From an uncultured Clostridia bacterium (GTDB lineage Bacteria > Bacillota > Clostridia > Christensenellales > Borkfalkiaceae), in contig CALARO010000193.1 of the NCBI GenBank assembly GCA_937888935.1, positions 1 through 7,035 of the forward strand: 7,035 bases of DNA, in the 5' to 3' direction. The notes beneath the pieces were generated by a model. It was not told the origin of the DNA. It saw only the letters and a program-made list of their open reading frames with translations, and made no database searches. Shown here piece after piece: positions 1 through 4,528 of the stretch (within the stretch, counting starts at the first letter, position 1; each line of letters opens with the position of its first letter). A program made the translations under genes and the position numbers.

Positions 1-234
1 TAGACGGGGTGGTTTTCGGAATACGGTACGCGCGGTGTGCGTGCGCGGGTAGTATGGTAGGGTGGGGAAGCGTGGGGCGGGCGACCTGGCGGGCGGGTTT
101 TGCGCGGGGTAGTGCGGCTTGGTATGCGGGGTGGCGCGGTTTGGCTTTCGGAATTGGTGTGTGCGGGGCGGCGCGGTTTTATGAGTGCGGGTATTTTCGT
201 TCTATTTGGCGGCGGCGGGGCATAGAATAGCTTT
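1..234. other. G/T-rich non-coding stretch upstream of feoA
   Basis: No gene is supported here. By hand count the plus strand is about 47% G, 26% T, 16% C and 11% A, far from the composition of the genes that follow. A plus-strand frame is open over 9-230, but its product is a Gly/Trp/Arg-rich string with no domain. One minus-strand frame is also open across the stretch, but it is Pro/Arg/Thr-rich and has no start codon. The window begins with TAG, which might be the stop of a gene outside the window; this cannot be decided. The stretch contains short repeated words such as TTTCGGAAT (twice) and a G-quadruplex motif listed separately. Confidence 0.6.
60..81 (+). other. predicted G-quadruplex motif
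   Basis: Four runs of at least three G lie at 60-62, 64-67, 74-77 and 79-81, separated by loops of 1, 6 and 1 bases. This fits the standard G3+N1-7 pattern. Further runs at 91-93, 95-97 and 106-109 could serve as alternative partners. It lies on the coding strand about 155 bases before feoA, so it could form in the non-template strand or in a long leader RNA. Function is unknown; the motif may be a by-product of the G bias. Confidence 0.5.
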
Positions 235-495
235 ATGACGGCTTTGAGTGATTTGAAAACGGGCGAAAAAGGAAGGGTGGCGTGGCTGCGGCTGCCTGCG
301 GAAACGGCGGCGCGGTTGCGCATTTTAGGCTTATGGCACGGCAAGGAAATCACGCTTTTAAAACGTAGCTTTTTTTCGCGCACGTTTCTGATTTCCACCG
401 AGAACGGCAGAGTGGGATTGCGCAGAAACACCGCCGAAAAAATCTTTTTAGAGATCTTGCGCGAGAAAACGGACGGCGCGGCGGACGAAGCGTAG
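235..495 (+). CDS. feoA: FeoA domain protein, ferrous iron transport
   Basis: FeoA is a small cytoplasmic SH3-like protein that works with the FeoB permease in Fe(II) uptake; its exact role is still debated. The 86-residue product matches the family in size and pattern: a leading strand region through about residue 18, the ARLRILGL segment that resembles the RLxxLGL core of FeoA, a glycine turn (WHGKEI), and a final segment GRVGLRRNTAEKIFLEIL resembling the usual ending in which a hydrophobic strand and an Ala are followed by a helix. The ATG is the first possible start because an in-frame TAG lies at 223-225. No good Shine-Dalgarno site precedes it; the nearest G-run, 217-220, is 14 bases away. 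feoB follows 163 bases downstream. The family call rests on pattern recognition and on the neighbour. Confidence 0.85.
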   Translation: MTALSDLKTGEKGRVAWLRLPAETAARLRILGLWHGKEITLLKRSFFSRTFLISTENGRVGLRRNTAEKIFLEILREKTDGAADEA

Positions 496-525
496 CGTTG
501 GCAAGGAAAAACGAGGCGGGCGTTG

Positions 526-555
526 CCGCGATATTCGGCGGCTGCGCAATCGCGG
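526..555 (+). other. inverted repeat / RNA hairpin between feoA and feoB
   Basis: CCGCGAT (526-532) and ATCGCGG (549-555) are perfect 7-base complements around a 16-base loop. No T-run follows, so it is not an intrinsic terminator. It could stabilise the 3' end of a processed feoA message or be incidental in G/C-rich DNA. Confidence 0.35.
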
Positions 556-556
556 G

Positions 557-649
557 GAAAGCTTGCAAATAAAGTAAGGCGAGCCGAAATAAAGGCGAAC
601 GCTTGCGGTGAAAGTTTGCGAATAAATAGGGCGAGCCGAAATAAAGGCG
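557..649 (+). repeat. imperfect tandem duplication in the feoB leader
   Basis: Two copies, 557-597 and 610-649, align with three substitutions and one single-base gap. They share an exact 20-base core (578-597 and 630-649) at a 52-base offset. Each copy ends in AAAGGCG. The second AAAGGCG is followed nine bases later by the GTG start of feoB. The first is followed ten bases later by another GTG (608-610) that opens a five-codon frame ending at TAA 623-625. The duplication thus doubled the weak translation-initiation context of feoB. Confidence 0.75.
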
Positions 650-658
650 GGTGAGCGC

Positions 659-2530
659 GTGGATATTTTGCTGACGGGGACTCCCAACGTGGGGAAAACC
701 ACTTTATTCAACGCCCTTACGGGCAGGCACAATCGCACGGGAAACTATCACGGCGTTACCGCCGCCGTTTCCTGCGCGGAAGGCAGGGCGGAAAACATCG
801 GCGCGGTGTACGACGTGCCTGGTCTTTACACGCTGAAAAGCGGGAAAAACGAAGAAAAAATCGCCGCGCGCGCCCTGAACGAAGCCAAGAAAAACGGCGT
901 GAAAATCGTGCAGGTGATGAACGCGTGCGCGATTGAACGATCTTTGCCGCTCTTCTTCGAGCTGCGCGAAAGCGGGTGCGACGTGATTGCGGCGATTACC
1001 ATGGCGGACAAACTTCGAAGATACGGCGGCGCGCTCGATATTCGAAGGCTTTCCGCCGCGCTCGGCGCGCCGTGCTTCGAAGTGAACGCGTTAAGCAAAA
1101 AATCGGTGCGCGGCTTTGAAGAATTTTTAGGCGGCGTTGATTTCCGCGCGGCGGGAAAAGTCGGCGCGGCGGGCAAAGCCGGCATAGCGAGAATAGGCGG
1201 CTCGGGGGAAAGCGGCGGCGCGGGGTTGGCGCGGACGACTTTTTTTGAAAAACAAGCGGGTGCGGGCGGGAAAATCGACGGCTACACGCCCGCCCGAAAG
1301 AAGAAAAACGGGGGCGCAAAACTTGCGGTCGGTTGGCTTTTGCCCGCGTTTTTTCTGGCGGTGCTTGGCGTATTTTATCTGGCGTTCGGCGCGCGTTCGC
1401 CCGGGGTGTGGGCGAAAGAAAAAATCGAAAGCGCGTTTGCGTTTCTGGCGGCGCGGGCGGAAAAAGTCATTAAAAATTCCGTGGCGAAAAACGTGATCTG
1501 CGGGGGCGTATTGCGCGGAGTGGGCGGCGTTTTATCCTTTTTGCCGCAGCTCGCGATATTATATTTATTTTCCGAAATCGCGGAAGAAAGTGGTATCGCT
1601 TCGTATCTCGCCTATGAAACGGACGGTTTTTTCTCGCTGCTTTCGCTTTCCGGCAGGGCGGCTTTCTGCGTGTTTCTCGGGTACGGGTGTACGGCGGCGG
1701 GCATTGCTTCGAGCGCCGCGCTCGAAAATAAAAACGCCGAAAAGCGCGCGATCGGCTGCCTGTACTTTGTGCCGTGCAGCGCGAAACTGCCCGTATATCT
1801 CACGCTTTTAAGCTCGCTTACCGCGAACGCGTTTCTGGGCGCAATCGTTCTTTACGTACTCGGCACGGGCGCGGGATTGCTCGTTTCTTCGTTCTGCGGC
1901 GGCAAAGAAGAAGATTTTATTATGGAAATTGCGGATTTTTGCGTTCCCGCGCCGCTTTTTATCGCAAAAAAGTTGCTTTTTCGATTAAAAGAATTTATAA
2001 TAAAGGTATCGGGTGCGGTGCTTGCTTTCACCGTGTGCGCCTACGTGCTTTCGTCCGTGAATTTTTCGGGCGCGTGCGCGGCGGAAGAAAGTATTCTGGC
2101 GTGGGTTTCCAAGCGGCTGGCGGTGCTTTTTTATCCGATGGGCGTAACCGACTGGCGGGCGGCGTTTGCGGCGGCGGGCGGCTTTGCGGCGAAGGAAAAC
2201 GTGGCGGGACTTTTAAGCGCGCTTTGCCCCGAAGGGTTGCGGCTTTCGCGGGCGGCGGGCGCAGCGTATCTGACTTTCGTAACCCTGATGCCGCCTTGTA
2301 TCGCGGCGGTGAGCGCGGCGGCGAAAGAAATCGGGGCGCGCGAGGCGTGGAAGTATGCGTTTTTGCAGGTGACGGGCGCGTTTTTATGCGCGTATTTCGT
2401 GTATTTTATCTTCTCGCGCGGGGTGGGAACGGTGATTTCGTGTTTACTGCTTGCAGCGGCGGGAACGGCGGCGATTGCCGCGCGGGCGGCACGGAACAGA
2501 AAAAACAAAAAGGAATTGAAAACACAATGA
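659..2530 (+). CDS. feoB: FeoB-family Fe(II) transporter, divergent
   Basis: FeoB is an inner-membrane Fe(II) permease with an N-terminal GTPase domain. This 623-residue form is shorter than typical FeoB proteins (roughly 700 or more). The G domain spans about 1-160: P-loop GTPNVGKT (7-14), switch-I GVT (32-34), G3 DVPG (52-55). G4 is TMAD (114-117) where FeoB usually has NMxD, and the usual VDAT segment reads MNAC (87-90). A Gly/Ala/Lys-rich linker (about 163-220) precedes the membrane part. Gate regions are recognisable: GVGGVLSFLP (287-296), GYGC (341-344) without the following Pro, VPCSAKLPVY (371-380), AAKEN (510-514) and MPPC (544-547). The tail is basic (RNRKNKKELK). The start is GTG; an in-frame TAA at 623-625 with no ATG between excludes a longer form. 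The TGA overlaps the next gene's ATG. The family is confident; transport activity and metal are inferred. Confidence 0.9.
   Translation: MDILLTGTPNVGKTTLFNALTGRHNRTGNYHGVTAAVSCAEGRAENIGAVYDVPGLYTLKSGKNEEKIAARALNEAKKNGVKIVQVMNACAIERSLPLFFELRESGCDVIAAITMADKLRRYGGALDIRRLSAALGAPCFEVNALSKKSVRGFEEFLGGVDFRAAGKVGAAGKAGIARIGGSGESGGAGLARTTFFEKQAGAGGKIDGYTPARKKKNGGAKLAVGWLLPAFFLAVLGVFYLAFGARSPGVWAKEKIESAFAFLAARAEKVIKNSVAKNVICGGVLRGVGGVLSFLPQLAILYLFSEIAEESGIASYLAYETDGFFSLLSLSGRAAFCVFLGYGCTAAGIASSAALENKNAEKRAIGCLYFVPCSAKLPVYLTLLSSLTANAFLGAIVLYVLGTGAGLLVSSFCGGKEEDFIMEIADFCVPAPLFIAKKLLFRLKEFIIKVSGAVLAFTVCAYVLSSVNFSGACAAEESILAWVSKRLAVLFYPMGVTDWRAAFAAAGGFAAKENVAGLLSALCPEGLRLSRAAGAAYLTFVTLMPPCIAAVSAAAKEIGAREAWKYAFLQVTGAFLCAYFVYFIFSRGVGTVISCLLLAAAGTAAIAARAARNRKNKKELKTQ
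1141..1318 (+). other. Gly/Ala-rich low-complexity linker inside feoB
   Basis: This stretch encodes roughly residues 162-220 of FeoB, between the GTPase domain and the first membrane helix. In ordinary FeoB proteins a helical GDI-like subdomain lies here. The encoded segment is dominated by Gly, Ala, Ser and Lys with a few short motifs (TTFFEK, DGYTPARKKK), and the DNA is built of GGCG/GCGG words. A structured GDI-like domain is therefore probably absent or replaced by a flexible linker. The end points are approximate. Confidence 0.6.
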
Positions 2531-3492
2531 GAGAATGGATAGCGGAAGAAGAAAGCAGCCTGAAAGAGTTTACGGATACGCACGATCCGCAGGCTTCGTT
2601 TTTCTTCGACAGGCTTTTAAAAGCGCGGGAAATCAGGATTAACGGCGAGCGCGCGGCGGCGGGATCGGCGCGGGTGAAAGCGGGCGATACGGTGCGCTAT
2701 TATCTGACGCGCGAGCAGGAAGAAAAGCCTGCGTTTTTGATTTTGTACGAGGACGAAAAGCTGCTTGCGATTGATAAGGAAGACGGCGTAAATTCGGAAG
2801 CGGTATATGCGACGCTTGCCCGCGAGCGCGGGAAAAACGCCGTGTATTTTATCCATCGGCTGGACAGGAATACGCGCGGCGCGATGATTTTCGCAAAAGA
2901 CATGGAAAGCGCGGAAGAATTGAAAAAAGCGTTTCAATCGCGCGCGATCGAAAAAACGTATCTCGCCGTATTGAAAAATCATTTTCCCGCGGACATGCTT
3001 GCGGCGGACATGCCGGCGGCGGGCGGCGGCAAGGGCGCAGGGGCGAAAGGCGCGGGGAAAAACGCTGCGGCGGGCGGTACTATAAGCGCGGGCGCGGGCG
3101 GCGCAGGCGGCGGATTTATCGAAAAAACGGCGTATTTAACGAAAGATCCGGCGCGGGCGATCGTGCGGATTTCAAACAAGCCGCAAAAGGGTGCGGAAAG
3201 CATTGCCACGGGGTTTAAAATCATAAAAAAGAAGGGCGATCTCGCGTTGTGCGAAATTGCTCTTCATACGGGGAAAACGCATCAGATCCGCGCTCATTCG
3301 GCGTATCTCGGCGTTCCCGTGCTGGGCGATACGAAATACGGCGATAAAACGCTCAATCAAAAGTACGGCAAGGCGCGGCAATGCCTGATTTCAAAGAAAA
3401 TCACGCTGCATTTTTCCGCCGCTTCGCCGCTTGCCTATGCCGATAAAAAATCGTTCGTTTCGAAGTTTGATTTTGCGGCGGAAGGATTTTAA
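2527..3492 (+). CDS. RluA-family RNA pseudouridine synthase
   Basis: A cytoplasmic enzyme converting uridine to pseudouridine in rRNA or tRNA; the target site cannot be read from sequence. The 321-residue product has a short S4-like RNA-binding segment at about 24-60 (DRLLKAREIRINGE, then KAGDTV) and the RluA catalytic signature HRLDRNTRG at 110-118, with Asp113 as the catalytic aspartate. Most relatives have Ser or Thr where Arg117 stands. KTYLAVL (143-149) and LHTGKTHQIRAHSAYLGVPVLGDTKYG (246-272) match the conserved second half. A Gly/Ala-rich insertion at about 155-196 splits the catalytic fold between strands, absent from typical members. The ATG at 2527 overlaps the feoB TGA (ATGA), indicating translational coupling; the frame is open further upstream inside feoB, but that part is out-of-frame shadow. 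No independent promoter is visible, so it should be co-expressed with feoAB. Confidence 0.9.
   Translation: MREWIAEEESSLKEFTDTHDPQASFFFDRLLKAREIRINGERAAAGSARVKAGDTVRYYLTREQEEKPAFLILYEDEKLLAIDKEDGVNSEAVYATLARERGKNAVYFIHRLDRNTRGAMIFAKDMESAEELKKAFQSRAIEKTYLAVLKNHFPADMLAADMPAAGGGKGAGAKGAGKNAAAGGTISAGAGGAGGGFIEKTAYLTKDPARAIVRISNKPQKGAESIATGFKIIKKKGDLALCEIALHTGKTHQIRAHSAYLGVPVLGDTKYGDKTLNQKYGKARQCLISKKITLHFSAASPLAYADKKSFVSKFDFAAEGF
2989..3114 (+). other. Gly/Ala-rich insertion inside the pseudouridine synthase
   Basis: This stretch encodes residues about 155-196, nearly all Ala, Gly and Lys. In RluA-type enzymes the KTYLAV strand normally leads within a short loop to the next strand (here FIEKTAYL). 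The DNA consists of GGCGCGGG-like words resembling those of the FeoB linker, suggesting that the same G-rich expansion process acted on both neighbouring genes. It probably forms a flexible surface loop. Confidence 0.7.
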
Positions 3493-3530
3493 AAATTTCA
3501 GTCTGCGGGTGCAAACGTGCGTTTGCCCCC
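3491..3530 (-). terminator. possible terminator between convergent rluA-type gene and araC-type gene
   Basis: A hairpin at 3507-3530 pairs GCAAAC (3511-3516) with GTTTGC (3521-3526) around a GTGC loop, extended past one mismatch by GGG/CCC. On the minus strand a run of five T (complement of 3491-3495) follows, but 11 bases after the stem, which is further than in a standard intrinsic terminator. On the plus strand no T-run follows. It sits 28 bases past the araC-type stop and 14 bases past the rluA-type stop, so it may protect 3' ends of both messages. Confidence 0.4.
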
Positions 3531-3558
3531 GAGAGAGCGGGTGGAGAGTGTGGGCGCG

Positions 3559-4347
3559 CTACGGCTTGATCGTGTGCGTGGCGATGGGCGCGTCCTGCGC
3601 TTTGGCGCGGTAGTAGGTGGGAATACTTTTGAAGCCGGCATCGAAAATCACGCGGGTGAGATCGGCGTGCGGATCGTTTTTTTTGCAGGTATCCACATAG
3701 TTTAAGCGCAGGCGGTTGATATAGCGCGGCAAACCCGTTTCGGTGTAGCGGTGAAAAACGCGCGACACGTGCGCTTCGGTGTAGCCGAATTTTTTGGCGA
3801 GATAAGGAAGCGAAATATCTTCGCGGAAATGCGCCGAAAGATAGGATAAAATCATACGGATCAGCTGCGTTTCGTCCTTTTCTTTGCCGGGGCGAAGATC
3901 GAGCTTTTGTTCGATGAGAGAAAGCAGCAGATTTGCCGCCGCGCCGCGCACGGAATCGGGATTTTTTTCTTTATCCATCCACCTGTCGGCGACGCTTAAA
4001 AGTTCGGCGCAAAGCGCGGGTTCGCGAATGACGGGCGAAACGGGGCGCAAGCCTTTGTTTCTTTCGTTGAAAGCGGAAGTAAGCCGGGCGGGAATGATCA
4101 TGCAGCAATCATCCTGTTCTTTGCCTTCGGGCGTGCCGAAAGAGTGCAGATCGTAGCTGCCGCAAAAGAAGAGATCGCCGTTTTTCACAGAATAAGAAAC
4201 GCCGTTATGTACCACCGTGTACGCGCCTTTATTCACGATGAGAATTTCGATATTTCTGTGGAAATGCGGCGGGAAAAGATAAAAGCCGTTGCGCATGACG
4301 ATGAGATTTTCGTCGTCGTCGCGATATTCTTCGTAAAACGCTTTCAT
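3559..4347 (-). CDS. AraC-family transcriptional regulator
   Basis: A 262-residue sugar-type AraC regulator. The N-terminal cupin-like sensor (about 20-95) carries PPHFHRNIEI (26-35), with paired histidines and a glutamate typical of this fold, then NGD (56-58) and His68. The C-terminal region (about 160-250) has two helix-turn-helix units: LAKKFGYTEAHVSRVFHRY (first) and DLTRVIFDAGFKSIPTYYRA (second), the latter matching the GFxSxxxFxR signature of the family. After YYRA the usual FKxxxGxxPxxYR ending is missing and the protein stops within 15 residues, so the last helix is atypical or shortened. The ATG has a good AAAGGA site seven bases upstream (4355-4360). It is divergent from the GH3 gene, whose promoter has no recognisable -35; the likely role is sugar-dependent activation of that gene. 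Effector unknown. Confidence 0.92.
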   Translation of the reverse strand: MKAFYEEYRDDDENLIVMRNGFYLFPPHFHRNIEILIVNKGAYTVVHNGVSYSVKNGDLFFCGSYDLHSFGTPEGKEQDDCCMIIPARLTSAFNERNKGLRPVSPVIREPALCAELLSVADRWMDKEKNPDSVRGAAANLLLSLIEQKLDLRPGKEKDETQLIRMILSYLSAHFREDISLPYLAKKFGYTEAHVSRVFHRYTETGLPRYINRLRLNYVDTCKKNDPHADLTRVIFDAGFKSIPTYYRAKAQDAPIATHTIKP

Positions 4348-4380
4348 TTTCGTATCCTTTGGCTTTTTATGATACGAAAA
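4347..4380. promoter_or_regulatory. perfect 10-bp inverted repeat IR1 over the araC-type start region
   Basis: TTTTCGTATC (4347-4356) and GATACGAAAA (4371-4380) are exact complements, with 14 bases between. The left arm covers the last base of the start codon and part of the ribosome binding site of the AraC-type gene; the right arm touches its -10 box. Transcription should start near 4373, so most of the right arm is not in the RNA. A DNA operator, possibly for autorepression, is more plausible than an RNA hairpin. Confidence 0.55.
4355..4360 (-). promoter_or_regulatory. ribosome binding site of the araC-type gene
   Basis: On the minus strand this reads AAAGGA, seven bases before the ATG at 4347-4345. 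It supports that start codon over alternatives and lies partly inside the left arm of IR1. Confidence 0.8.
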
Positions 4381-4393
4381 TTATATCATAAAA
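4365..4393. promoter_or_regulatory. perfect 10-bp inverted repeat IR2 over the araC-type promoter
   Basis: TTTTATGATA (4365-4374) and TATCATAAAA (4384-4393) are exact complements, with nine bases between, giving a 29-bp operator-like dyad. It covers the -10 box of the araC-type promoter (4380-4385). Its left arm overlaps the right arm of IR1 by four bases (GATA), so the two dyads interlock. Part of the right arm is explained by the -10 region itself. Binding here would block araC-type transcription. Confidence 0.5.
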
Positions 4394-4408
4394 TGAGAAT
4401 AAATACAA
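4380..4408 (-). promoter_or_regulatory. promoter of the araC-type gene
   Basis: Read on the minus strand: -35 TTGTAT (4408-4403), 17-base spacer, -10 TATAAT (4385-4380), with an extended TGA directly before the -10. Expected transcription start is near 4373, giving a leader of about 25 bases. This is a near-consensus housekeeping sigma promoter. Confidence 0.85.
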
Positions 4409-4437
4409 CTGTTTTTGAGAAGATTTTTTTGCGGGAC

Positions 4438-4448
4438 TATGATATAAT
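4438..4448 (+). promoter_or_regulatory. extended -10 promoter of the GH3 gene
   Basis: TATGATATAAT contains a perfect -10 (TATAAT, 4443-4448) with the TGn extension (4440-4442). At the proper distance upstream (about 4420-4425) the sequence AAGATT is not a -35; the only TTGAGA (4415-4420) is 22 bases from the -10, which is too far. A promoter with a good -10 and no -35 is typical of activator-dependent control, consistent with the divergent AraC-type gene. The same 11-mer occurs in the opposing promoter. Confidence 0.8.
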
Positions 4449-4459
4449 AGAATTGTAAA

Positions 4460-4490
4460 GCGAATTTCGCGTGAAACGCGCGGAATTTGC
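4460..4490 (+). promoter_or_regulatory. leader hairpin / dyad in the GH3 5' untranslated region
   Basis: CGCGT (4468-4472) pairs with ACGCG (4476-4480) around GAA. The outer arms GCGAATT (4460-4466) and AATTTGC (4484-4490) pair with one G-T wobble, the two stems being separated by a small internal loop (4467 against 4481-4483). It begins a few bases after the expected transcription start and ends 18 bases before the ribosome binding site. It could act as an mRNA-stabilising 5' hairpin or as a repressor site. Confidence 0.5.
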
Positions 4491-4508
4491 AAAAGCAAAA
4501 ACTAATAG

Positions 4509-4520
4509 AAAGGAACAGGA
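4509..4520 (+). promoter_or_regulatory. ribosome binding site of the GH3 gene
   Basis: AAAGGA (4509-4514) and AGGA (4517-4520) precede an A-rich spacer and the ATG at 4529; the second lies eight bases from it. This decides the start: a TTG at 4487 in the same frame would lie upstream of the site. Confidence 0.85.
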
Positions 4521-4528
4521 AAAAAAAG

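Noticed and set aside
9..230. 73-codon plus-strand frame before feoA
   Set aside because: Low-complexity Gly/Trp/Arg product in strongly G/T-biased DNA, no ribosome binding site, no domain.
1..233. Open minus-strand frame across the start of the window
   Set aside because: It has no start codon and encodes a Pro/Arg/Thr-rich string, the expected antisense of G/T-rich DNA.
526..555. Intrinsic terminator between feoA and feoB
   Set aside because: The hairpin has no T-run after it and no promoter for feoB is visible behind it, so the two genes are more likely on one transcript.
1774..2526. Upstream extension of the pseudouridine synthase frame inside feoB
   Set aside because: The extension is Arg/Gly-rich out-of-frame feoB sequence; the enzyme's own start at 2527 forms an ATGA overlap and fits the family length.
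4368..4444. TATGATA/TATCATA words as binding sites specific for the AraC-type regulator
   Set aside because: The same TATGATA also occurs in the unrelated promoter at 6725-6731, so on its own it is best explained as the extended -10 preference of this organism. Only the longer dyads remain of interest.
4453..4486. Catabolite-response (cre) site in the GH3 leader
   Set aside because: TGTAAAGCG and TGAAACGCG resemble the first half of a cre site, but the central CG is out of register and the closing CA is missing.
4487..4528. Longer GH3 protein from a TTG at 4487
   Set aside because: The extra 14 residues are Lys/Arg-rich leader sequence and the ribosome binding site (4509-4520) lies inside them; the ATG at 4529 is correctly spaced.
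4348..4528. Riboswitch in the divergent region
   Set aside because: Leaders are short (about 25 and 75 bases) and I recognise no conserved aptamer core.
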